Source: Rosellinia necatrix (Eukaryota; Ascomycota; Sordariomycetes; Xylariales; Xylariaceae). From it: a stretch of DNA of 64,000 nt. A program made the position numbers and the translations under genes. The stretch spans positions 1,984,001-2,048,000 of the forward strand of contig JAGYVD010000004.1 in NCBI GenBank assembly GCA_021209875.1, given 5' to 3'. Shown one piece after another: positions 55,808 to 64,000 of this stretch (positions are counted from its first letter, which is position 1; every line of letters starts with the position of its first letter). The notes beneath the pieces are model-generated. The model did not search any database. It was not told where the DNA came from and saw only the letters and a list, made by a program, of their open reading frames with translations.

Positions 55808-57999
55808 ATGGACGAGGCAGTGATCCAAGAACTGAATGAGCGCTTCGCGACAGGAGGCGAGCCACTTGAACACAATGTCGTCGTCGAACTGCAATCCATC
55901 ATGGGCCTTCACTCGCTCAGTGCGCAAGACCTTTTTTTCAAATGGGAGTCCTACTGCATCAAGATGGACATGGACGAGATGAAGCTGTCCGTCGAGACCT
56001 TGGGCGCCTTGAAGCAGGATTTATTGGACGCTCTCGAGCGGAGCAATAGGTCCCATCAGGTTCAGATCAAGGCGGAAAAGCGGGTGGGCGTAACGCCTCG
56101 TGCCGCCGTAAAAAATGGTGGCGACGTGTTCAACATGTGCGTCAACAGGTGCTTCACTCGGTTGCGGCAATTCCCTGCTAACCGTGGCTTAGGTTAGATG
56201 GAATGGTACCGAGCACACCCAGTGGCGGGAAGCTGAATAGGAGCGCCGTTAAAAGGAGAAACCCTGCCGAGACGCCCTCCGTATCTAGGATAAAGAACAA
56301 TATGCCGGGCAGCTCACCTGACTACAAGGGCTCTATGCGTCTTGAGAATCAACTTGAGTCCATGAACGCGATTCCGTGCGCCGTCCTCAATGCTGCCGCC
56401 TCTTCTACGATATTTCTAACTAATCACTGTAGAACGATGTCTTTCCATGATCGGCCAAACCCTGGGGAGCTCATAGAGGTGTTGAATGGACACCTTACGC
56501 CTACCGAACCTCCAATTGCGCCGTTTGGAGAGCCGCGTATCAAATTGATGGCCTCTTCAGACCAGAAGAAATTAAGCTACAAGACCGTCGCCATGAAATC
56601 CTCAGAAGCGTCGGAAATTCTGGATGACCGGATAGATGACTTTGCTGCCCTCGTTAAAGACCACTATAATATAGACGAGGAGGAGTTCGGTAGTGCCGCT
56701 AGTCAGAGCACATCGGAAATCGTTGCTGTTGGTAGGATAGCATCTGATTCTTCAGAGGGCCGTCTAAATACCGCTTCTGTTGTATTAGAGACATCGCGAC
56801 GCACTGGGGCCGCTCTAAGAATCCCGCTAGCATTGGACAAGCTGAACAACAGTTACCAATTCTTCCCAGGACAGATTGTAGCGTTCAGGGGCATCAATTC
56901 CTCGGGAAAAGAATTCCTTGTTAACGAAGTGTTAGATATGCCCTTGTTACATAGCGCTGCATCGGCGCCAGCGGCTATTGAGGGGCATAGGGACAGACTT
57001 CGTGGCGGCCCTGATGCGATGGACTCGGACGACGAACCGGCCCCGTTGAACATACTGTTTGGCTCTGGGCCCTATTCGCCCGACAATAACTTGGATTTCG
57101 AGCCATTACATGCCCTTTGTAGTCAAGCGGCTGATACTTATGCGGATGCCCTAGTATTGACTGGACCATTCATCGACGTTGATCACCCTCTTATTGCTAC
57201 GGGCGATTTCGACCTCCCTGAAGAGGCCAACATCGAACCCGACACGGCAACAATGTCTACAGTGTTTAAGTACATGATCTCGCCAGCGTTGAACCGCCTT
57301 GTGGCTTCCAACCCTCACATCACCATTCTCCTTATTCCCTCTGTCCGCGACGTTATCTCCAAGCATGTTTCCTGGCCACAAGAGTCATTCCAAAGAAAAG
57401 ATCTTGGTCTACCCAAGACGGCCAAGATCATCGGCAATCCCATGACTCTCTCTATCAATGAGATGGTTTTAGGTATATCATCGCAGGACATCTTGTGGGA
57501 TTTGCGACACGAGGAACTGGTCGGCAGCACGCCACCAACGCCCAATTTGATGTCGAGGTTATCCCGTTACCTCATTGAGCAGCGTCATTACTTCCCCGTT
57601 TTCCCTTCGGTCGACCGATCAAAGTTGCTCAAAGCCGGTACGGAGGAGGGTATCCCGACGGGCGCGACCTTAGATACGAGCTACTTGAAGCTGGGTGAAA
57701 TGATTGAGGTACGACCTGATGTCGTGGTCATCCCCAGCTCGCTTCCGGCATTCGCGACAGTAGGTCCTCTTATATATCCCCCAATGTTCGTGTCCTTTTT
57801 TCTAACCCATCTACTACAGGTCGTAGAAAGCGTGCTTGTCATCAACCCCGGCTATCTCTCTTTCAAGAGAAAAGCCGCCGGCACGTATGCTCGCATGACG
57901 CTATACCCGCCCAAGCTGACGGACGAGGAGATGAGTAGCGATGCGATGGTTGGCCACAAAGTCTTTGAAAGGGCGAGAGTAGAAATCACGAGGATATAA
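55808..57999 (+). CDS. pol12: DNA polymerase alpha subunit B (Pol12)
   Basis: Regulatory B subunit of the polymerase alpha-primase complex, which tethers primase/Pol1 at replication origins in the nucleus. Four exons: 55808-56136, 56193-56375, 56433-57759 and 57820-57999, 672 residues. Seen: an N-terminal helical domain (QSIMGLHSLSAQDLFFKWES), a linker with DVFNMLDGMVPSTPSG across the first splice, an OB-like middle (GQIVAFRGINSSGKEF), and a C-terminal inactivated phosphoesterase fold (LVLTGPFIDVDHPL, ITILLIPSVRDVISKH, FPVFPSVDRS, VVIPSSLPAFAT, VLVINPGYLSFKRKAAGTYA). The start has a strong context (caccATGg). Introns 2 (57 nt) and 3 (60 nt) are multiples of three and stop-free. Their donors, branch sites and acceptors show they are introns, and removing them restores family continuity. 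Confidence 0.95.
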
Positions 58000-58173
58000 G
58001 TAGTTTTATGCTTCTACATAGCGGGCAGTTACGTATGCGAGCGATAGTACGAAAGACATGAACAGCAATTATCGTGGTTGTCAAGGTTGATCCGTGCTTG
58101 ACAATTAATTATCTTATTATATATAGTTGTCACGATGGCAACCCGGTGTTCCCGTAACCGTACACAGTTAGTT

Positions 58174-59643
58174 CTACCTACTCGATTCTATCCTTCGTCT
58201 TTTATCACCCTCGTAACGGCCGGCGTCTCGCGAAGAATCTCGTTTCCGCCGACTACCATCATAATCTCTGTCGGCTCTTCTCGGCGATCTCGACCTCGAG
58301 TGATTTCTCCGCTTGTCGTAATCGTCGTCGCGGGGCCGGTAGCTATTCCGATCGCGGCTCCGCTCTCGATGCCTATCACCGTCCCTCCTGCGTTCGCTGT
58401 TCCTGGGGCCTTCGGGCGCGCCGGGCACGCCCTTGCGGTCGCCCAACGGCACGGCGTTCGCGCCGCCGGGCCCCGAGCCCTCGCGGTGGCGGTCCGACTT
58501 GTACCTGTCGTCGACGTTGCCGCGATCGAAGTCGGCCCGCCCGGGCCGCGTGTCGCGGAACTCGCCCCAGCGGCCCGTGTCCTCGGACTTCAGGTCCCTG
58601 TACTTGGAGGCGCCCTTCTTGCCTAGCTTCGTCATGTCGCGGATCTGGAGGGCCTTGGGGAGCAGCTCGCGGTTCTTGATGTCGTCGGCGAAGCGCGAGC
58701 CCATGATGTCGCGCTTGGCGAGCGACTCGGCCGCCTCGTCGTCCTGGAAGAAGGCGCCACGGTGGAAGTACTTCTGCATGTAGGACATCTTGCCCTTGGC
58801 GTCCTTCTCCTCCTTCTGCTGCGCCAGGAAGGCCGCGTCCTCGGCCTTGCGCTCCTCCTCGGTCAGGTTGCGGCGGCGCTCGACCTCCTCCCGCTCCTTC
58901 TCGCGCGCCTCGATGACCTCGCGCTCGCGCTTAATGCGCTTCAGCTCCCGCAGCTTCCACGCCGCATACTCGGCCTCGGGGTCCTTGTCATCTTCCGTAT
59001 CGACGTCGTCCTCCTCGTCCACCAGGTCATCCCAGTGCTTCTTGCCCGCCGCCCGCGCCGCGGCGTCCTTGCGCATCTGCTCCTCGACCAGTTCGTCCAT
59101 CGCCTTCTTCTTCCGGGCCTCCTCTTCCTCGGCTAGCCTCGCCGCTTCCACCTCGTCCCTTGGCTCCGTGGCTTCCTTGTTGTCCGTTTTCCGCTGGCTC
59201 TTGGGTATGAACTTCGGTTTTAGCATAAGCCGCCGCGGTGCCTCTTCCTCGCTGCTCTCCTCGTCGCCGTCGCTGTCCTCCCCGCTCTCATCTTCGCTTC
59301 CTTCATCCTCCTCGCTCTCCTCCGTGACGAACCCTTCCTCAGCCGCTCGGCGGGCGGCTTTTTCGGCGGCCTGGCGTCGTTCCTCGACTTCCTGGCCTTG
59401 CCGCCGCCGCTCGTTCAGATCGACCTTGCTTAAGTTGCTCACGATCCGGCCGGCGCTGGGTACTTTTGGAGGTGGTGCGATCTTGTGTTCTGGCCTACTG
59501 GGCTGCTCGGCCTCGGCATCGCTTGCTTCTGGGTCGGATTCGGAGGAGGATTCGGAGGAGGATTCGGAGGATGCGCCGGTTACCTTGCCTGCTCTATGAC
59601 GTGCCGGTCGGGCGGGATTCGCTGTCATGCGCTTTGGCGGCAT
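58174..59643 (-). CDS. MFAP1 family spliceosomal protein
   Basis: MFAP1 (despite its name, a nuclear protein) is a component of the spliceosomal B complex associated with the tri-snRNP and Prp38. It is intronless with 489 residues, close to animal MFAP1 length. Seen: a Ser/Glu/Asp-rich N-terminal half, a long charged helical region (EAEYAAWKLRELKRIKRERE), and the family core KMSYMQKYFHRGAFFQDDEA followed by NRELLPKALQIRDMTKLGKK and SKYRDLKSEDTGRWGEF. The C-terminus is Arg/Ser/Asp-rich (RS-like: RSRSPRRADRDYDGSRRK). The coding DNA is unusually GC-rich. The start is MPPKRMTANP, where the frame begins with the first ATG (59641-59643). Confidence 0.92.
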   Translation of the reverse strand: MPPKRMTANPARPARHRAGKVTGASSESSSESSSESDPEASDAEAEQPSRPEHKIAPPPKVPSAGRIVSNLSKVDLNERRRQGQEVEERRQAAEKAARRAAEEGFVTEESEEDEGSEDESGEDSDGDEESSEEEAPRRLMLKPKFIPKSQRKTDNKEATEPRDEVEAARLAEEEEARKKKAMDELVEEQMRKDAAARAAGKKHWDDLVDEEDDVDTEDDKDPEAEYAAWKLRELKRIKREREVIEAREKEREEVERRRNLTEEERKAEDAAFLAQQKEEKDAKGKMSYMQKYFHRGAFFQDDEAAESLAKRDIMGSRFADDIKNRELLPKALQIRDMTKLGKKGASKYRDLKSEDTGRWGEFRDTRPGRADFDRGNVDDRYKSDRHREGSGPGGANAVPLGDRKGVPGAPEGPRNSERRRDGDRHRERSRDRNSYRPRDDDYDKRRNHSRSRSPRRADRDYDGSRRKRDSSRDAGRYEGDKRRRIESSR

Positions 59644-60294
59644 GGCGGGCAGTGTTTATTTTCGTGCGACAGGTCGAAGATATATTTGCGGCAGTTGAAT
59701 GTAAGAAGCAGGAGGCAGGAAACAAGAAACGGGACGGCGGTGAAATTGTAGTACTGCCACTGATTACCCAACCTCAGATATCACGAGCCCAAGCCGACAG
59801 GTTCCTGGGTGTTGGATTGAAAGTTGAAGCTTAGCTGCGAACATCGCGTGGAGGAAGCATGAGTGCGGATCCTCTGGGAGTTAACTAAAAAATGATAGGC
59901 TCAGGTGGATATCTATCTATGTACCTAGGTACTGTCTGTAGCTCCTGGTGCGGGGCCACACAGAGGGACCCACTCAACATGGCCTAGGCATAGTACAAAG
60001 TAAGTAGTTATACATACTTACCTACTTACATAGGTATCTTAAGTACATTTATAGCGGCAACTGCAGGTCCTAAAATAGGAAATTTCATGTCATCCAAGTA
60101 CGATTCGTTCACGAAAACCCGTATGCAAATGATTCGGCGGGCTTGAGAGACGGGTAATGAAAACAGCACAAATCAGCCGAAAAAAAAAAAGAGTTAAATA
60201 TCTTACGAAATGCCGCACTGGACCTTGACACTTTATCCCCTCGTAAATTCGTAAATCACAAACCACCACGACCAGACGATTGGTCGCACTATGG
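59644..60294. other. Region between MFAP1 and Alb1 genes
   Basis: Promoter of the MFAP1 gene (-) and 3' flank of alb1 (-), head to tail. It holds TACCTACTTACATAGGTATC-type tetranucleotide fragments at about 60010-60050 and an A11 run near 60180. No gene is supported. Confidence 0.5.
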
Positions 60295-60940
60295 CTATAA
60301 GATGCCGTCATCGTCATCGTCTTGACCCATCGCCGTGTTCTCCGTGGTGGATTTCATGACGCCCGCTGGATCTGCATCGTCTTGCTGGCTTTCCCGCTCG
60401 TCTTCCATCCCGGCCACCGCATCATCAAAATCGGATACCTCTTCTGTGCTGTCCTCGTCGCGGGGGGTTATCACTCTCGATTCCGTCTTGTTTTTGTTTA
60501 GTGGTATTTGTTGATTGATCTCGTCCCAGGCCCTTCTCCTGCTCTGGAGCGTTCTCGACTGGTCTTTGCTTAGAACCACTTTCTTTTCTGTGCGCTCCAA
60601 GATAGCGGCGGCGCGGTCCTGCGCCTTTTCATGCCGCTTCCGTGCCTTGCTGCTTAATGGCCTGCCCTTCTTCTGCCTCTTGGAGATGCCGGCTGCGTGG
60701 TGGATGGCCAGTACGGAGGGGCGATGGTCGACCGATTCTGGCGGAGGCTGGACATTCTTGAGGGACTTGTCGGTGTCAATACCGGGGGAGGTAGCCCGTC
60801 TCGCCGCACGCGAGTGTAGCGAGGGGGCTAGAGACGGATATGGGCCACGGTTAGTTTCGAAAGTGAGGTTTCGGCTAGGAGGTCGCCGAGTGAGCAAGTA
60901 CGGTACCTTTCTTCTTTTTGGATATCGTCCCTTTCGCCAT
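60295..60940 (-). CDS. alb1: Alb1 family pre-60S ribosome export factor
   Basis: Alb1 partners Arx1 on late pre-60S particles and shuttles between nucleus and cytoplasm. Two minus-strand exons: 60940-60907 (34 nt, MAKGTISKKKK) and 60827-60295, 567 nt, 188 residues. The first exon is short and joins with phase 1 (donor GTACCG, acceptor CTCTAG) to read PSLHSRAARRATSPGID, which is the conserved Alb1 N-terminal motif. Then come DKSLKNVQPPPES, VLAIHHAAGISKRQKKGRPL, SSKARKRHEKAQDRAAAILE, a TRRRAW-like segment (LQSRRRAWDEINQQI), and an acidic tail ending QDDDDDGIL. Without the short exon the protein would start from a poor frame (MLRGLTEIHRKWRKGRYP), so the spliced start is preferred. Confidence 0.88.
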
Positions 60941-61926
60941 TTTCTGTGTATTTCTGTTAAACCCCTAAGCAAAGAGGTGTTACTTAAGTGAATTATGAAT
61001 TAACATAGTTGTAAGGTTTGCCCCGCCATCTGTAGCTGATAAGAAACTGCTTATCTACTGGTTAAGTGGTGAAGTACCTGCCCACACCACAGACAGCGAC
61101 TTAGTCAAAGCAACACTATATTTGGCTAAAACGAATGTATCTAGGCCTATTATGGAAAGCCAAGTGACATTGAATTTTCGAGAAGTAGATGACTACAACG
61201 TAAGTACTTATAATATTATCAGCAGTCCATGTTTTTAACAATAACTGTTTATATACCAGTTACATACCGGCCTAATATATATAACACAATAAAATATATA
61301 TATATATATATATAAATATAAAAAATCCAAGCCTGACGCCAGCTACGTTAAATATTCCAAGTAAGCTGCTGATTATACGTGCGTTGCGTAGCTATCTAGG
61401 TACTTATGTTTACCGGCAGAGGTACTAGTGGGTTGGCTCTGACCAATACGCGGTCGTAAATATCGGTAGGTCACAGACTTACCTAGGTAGGTACCTACCT
61501 ATCTCATTGAGATACCTCTCAGGTTAGCTTACTGAAATGGCATCCTTGACCTAATCCACTTGTATAGGTATTACTACTACATCCCTACAATTGCTTGTCA
61601 CCACCGTCCGTGGGCTTCATTCATTCACACTCTCCGCCCCAACAATGTGATAGGTACTCCCACTCTCCCGCTTACCAGTGGAATCAGCAATCAGTCCTGT
61701 ATTTACGACCGCCATGGCTGTTTCTGTTTATTGCAGATTTCTCCCTCACCCTCCACACGAATAGCATATTGCCTGCGTACCTCAACGATATCGTGCCGTT
61801 CAGCCAGCAACTGTCGCACCAGCCGCCTCCCTGGCCCGCCGTTTTCATTTCGCCGTCCGACATCAGCTTAAGCTTTACCATCGTCACTCACACATCACCC
61901 ATTCGCCTAGAAAACAGATAACCAGA
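60941..61926. other. Divergent intergenic region
   Basis: Shared upstream region of alb1 (-) and the ubiquitin protease gene (+). It contains an (AT)n microsatellite at about 61291-61312 and TAGGTAGGTACCTACC-type fragments at 61482-61500. A 103-codon frame at 61560-61871 is leader sequence without motif support. Confidence 0.5.
61291..61312. repeat. (AT)n microsatellite
   Basis: About ten AT units in an AT-rich surrounding. Confidence 0.85.
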
Positions 61927-64000
61927 ATGCAACCTCACCGCCTCGAAAGGCCGCTCGACCGCTCCAATCTCTATACCTCTCCATACATTGCCGACAGCGG
62001 CAGTATATGGGATCGCTTGCTACAACCGAGCGTCCTCGTCCCCTGTGGCCTTCTCCTGTTGACTGTCTTCTACCAGTCGCTCCATTCCTCGGGCCCTTTT
62101 TCTCATGTGAGACACCCCGGCGAGCTCCTCTGGGATCTCATAGTTACCGTCACACCCGCGAGGCTCCTCTACGCCCTCGATCACTGGCTTCATCCGCCCA
62201 TATTCCCTATCCCTAGGTCCGCCTTACCTCCCCAGTCGACATCCTATGCCGCAAAGAGCGACGCCCTGCGCCGGGTCCTGAGCATGGAGAGCCCCAAGAG
62301 TATAATGAACGCTGTGGCACATGCCGGGAAGAGCATCTCTTCGTTATCAAGCTTCGGGTCAGGGCGGACAACCGATCAGCCACCTGGTCTGGGGAATTAT
62401 GACAACTCTTGCTTCCAAAATAGCATCCTCCAGAGCCTTTCCTCCTTGAGGTCATTGCCTGCCTACCTTGCAAGCGCCTTGGATGACGCTAAGATCGTTA
62501 ACGAAGATCGCAACCCCAGCTCGATTGCGACATTACGGGACTTGCTGTCGAAATTAGCAGGTTCACAAAATAACGGAACCACTTTATGGACACCCAAGAA
62601 ACTGAAGTCTCTCGATACGTGGCAACAGCAAGACGCACAGGAATATTATTCCAAGATACTAGATGAGATAGACAAAGAGGTAGCAAAGGCCGCCATATCT
62701 CAACATCGCCCGTTAGGTCTGGAGGCTGCTGGTCTTAGGGATGACACCGTGGAGAGCCAACATAGTGATGACAGCGGATACCAGTCCCTCTCTACCCTTG
62801 GTAAGCCCGGATCTGATGCTAGGGTCACGAAGAATCCCCTCGAAGGCCTTGTCGCCCAACGGGTTGCCTGTATCCAATGCGGTCACTCTGAAGGCCTCTC
62901 AATGATACCATTCAATTGCATTACTCTGAGTCTCGGAGTAGGCCAAGGCCTTCATGACCTATACGAGCGCTTAGACTCCTATACCTCTCTTGAATCGATC
63001 GAAGGCGTCGAATGCGCGAAGTGCACTCTCTTGAAGATCCAACGACTTTGGAATATCATTGTGGCCCGAAACAAGGCGGCTAACGTACCAGAAGAAACCT
63101 TACAAGAATCGCTGGCAAGGCTTGAGGCGGTTGAACAGGCCCTAGAAGATGAGGATTTTGACGAGCAAGCACTGCACGACAAATGTAAAATATCTAAAAA
63201 CCACCGAGTATCATCGACCAAGACGAAGCAGATGGTGATAGGCAGGCCGCCCTCTAGCCTTGCAATCCATATAAACCGATCCGTATTTGACGAGAATACA
63301 GGCCAGATGTTTAAGAATCTTGCAGCAGTCCGCTTTCCAAGCACTTTGGATTTGGGACCATGGTGCCTTGGAAGCGCTGGGTCCGCCTCAAACGGTAGTG
63401 ATGTCGGCCCCTCTGCACCCGCAACCCAAAGTGCCGAGGAGCAATGGAGCTCGGATCCGAAAAGCTCTATGATATCTGGTGACCTTAAACCGTCCAAGAT
63501 TAGTGGTCCGATTTATGAGCTGCGAGCGGTCATTACTCACCAAGGTCGACACGAAAATGGGCATTATGTTTGTTACCGGAAACACCGTTGTCATGAGACC
63601 GGGGCCGAAGGCGGGTTCGATGAAACAAGCGAATCACAGACGGATGAGCAAGACGAACCTAATCCGGAACACACAACAGATTTGGAGCCAGACAGTGCGG
63701 ACAAAGATTCCAAATGGTGGCGGTTAAGCGACGAGACGGTCTGGGAAGTAACCGAGGAATCAGTGCTGGCCCAAGGCGGGGTTTTTATGCTCTTCTACGA
63801 TTGTGTGGACCAGAATCCTGTTCTCATCACCGACAGTCAAGATGGTGATTCCATAAATTCCAACGACAGCGAGTCGATCGGGGTGTCTGGAACCCACGAA
63901 AGAGGCAGGAGCCCCGGCCCGAAGACGGAGACGAAATTACACATTGCCCAGTCAGAGTGTGAGGCGACGAGCGAGCCCGAAGGGGCAATCCTATCAACCG
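61927..64000 (+). CDS. Membrane-anchored ubiquitin-specific protease (USP/UBP family), 3' end cut by the window
   Basis: Cysteine protease that removes ubiquitin. One open frame runs from ATG 61927 to the edge (691 codons, no stop yet), without introns. Residues about 34-50 are hydrophobic (SVLVPCGLLLLTVFYQSLHS), a likely N-terminal membrane anchor, as in yeast Ubp16 (mitochondrial outer membrane) and Ubp1. The catalytic Cys box is GLGNYDNSCFQNSILQSL with Cys162, and a DTWQQQDAQEYYSKILDEI segment follows the usual QQDAHEF motif. Two CxxC pairs (CIQCG and CAKC) mark the zinc-ribbon-like finger. The His box is HENGHYVCYR with His546, and SKWWRLSDETVWEV supplies the third catalytic residue (Asp602). 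The tail after 620 is acidic and low-complexity. The organelle is inferred from the anchor only. Confidence 0.93.
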   Translation, partial: MQPHRLERPLDRSNLYTSPYIADSGSIWDRLLQPSVLVPCGLLLLTVFYQSLHSSGPFSHVRHPGELLWDLIVTVTPARLLYALDHWLHPPIFPIPRSALPPQSTSYAAKSDALRRVLSMESPKSIMNAVAHAGKSISSLSSFGSGRTTDQPPGLGNYDNSCFQNSILQSLSSLRSLPAYLASALDDAKIVNEDRNPSSIATLRDLLSKLAGSQNNGTTLWTPKKLKSLDTWQQQDAQEYYSKILDEIDKEVAKAAISQHRPLGLEAAGLRDDTVESQHSDDSGYQSLSTLGKPGSDARVTKNPLEGLVAQRVACIQCGHSEGLSMIPFNCITLSLGVGQGLHDLYERLDSYTSLESIEGVECAKCTLLKIQRLWNIIVARNKAANVPEETLQESLARLEAVEQALEDEDFDEQALHDKCKISKNHRVSSTKTKQMVIGRPPSSLAIHINRSVFDENTGQMFKNLAAVRFPSTLDLGPWCLGSAGSASNGSDVGPSAPATQSAEEQWSSDPKSSMISGDLKPSKISGPIYELRAVITHQGRHENGHYVCYRKHRCHETGAEGGFDETSESQTDEQDEPNPEHTTDLEPDSADKDSKWWRLSDETVWEVTEESVLAQGGVFMLFYDCVDQNPVLITDSQDGDSINSNDSESIGVSGTHERGRSPGPKTETKLHIAQSECEATSEPEGAILST

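Noticed and set aside
58135..59599. Long plus-strand frames of 124 to 269 codons (Ser/Leu-rich)
   Set aside because: Antisense of the MFAP1 gene caused by its GC-rich, charged codons.

Overview
The window is nuclear DNA from a filamentous ascomycete (Pezizomycotina; I infer Sordariomycetes). The evidence is short introns (about 45-270 nt) with GTRNGT-like donors and CTAAC/CTGAC-type branch sites, a Zn2Cys6 regulator, serine/threonine-rich GPI proteins, small secreted proteins with Kex2 sites, and spaced single genes on both strands without operons. No rRNA, tRNA, CRISPR array or intact transposon was recognised. Intergenic DNA is full of TAGG/CCTA-type tetranucleotide tracts and other microsatellites.

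Layout, left to right. 1-25 kb: glycogen synthase (+), an F-box/LRR protein (+), a COG0523 (CobW-type) metal-chaperone GTPase (-), a 105-residue unknown protein (+), a GPI-type cell-wall protein (-), the FAM32A-like spliceosome factor (+), a Ser/Thr-rich GPI protein (-) and dolichol kinase (+). 27-37 kb: a Zn2Cys6 regulator followed by a 14-TM-type MFS drug transporter on the same strand (a plausible regulator/efflux pair), a 54-residue single-pass membrane microprotein (+) and a tail-anchored unknown (-). 41-45 kb: a sparse tract with two small six-cysteine secreted proteins (+) that are clearly diverged paralogues. 47-64 kb: a gene-dense housekeeping block with an unknown 111-residue protein whose first coding exon seems to be only ATG, the TRAPP subunit Trs31 (-), a Pdr16-like Sec14 lipid-transfer protein (-), a damaged TauD/TfdA dioxygenase (+), DNA polymerase alpha subunit B (+), MFAP1 (-), Alb1 (-) and a membrane-anchored ubiquitin-specific protease (+) that runs off the right edge.

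Most genes are unrelated housekeeping functions (storage carbohydrate, protein glycosylation, ER-Golgi traffic, lipid transfer, replication, splicing, ribosome export). The accessory content is the TF/MFS pair, the GPI wall proteins, the secreted cysteine-rich pair and the broken dioxygenase. The most interesting observations are the six-cysteine paralogue pair, a predicted 5-nt micro-exon inside the Zn2Cys6 finger, the 54-residue membrane protein, the ATG-only exon, and a recurrent pattern of apparent +1 insertions that break three otherwise well-formed genes (dolichol kinase, Pdr16-like protein, TauD).
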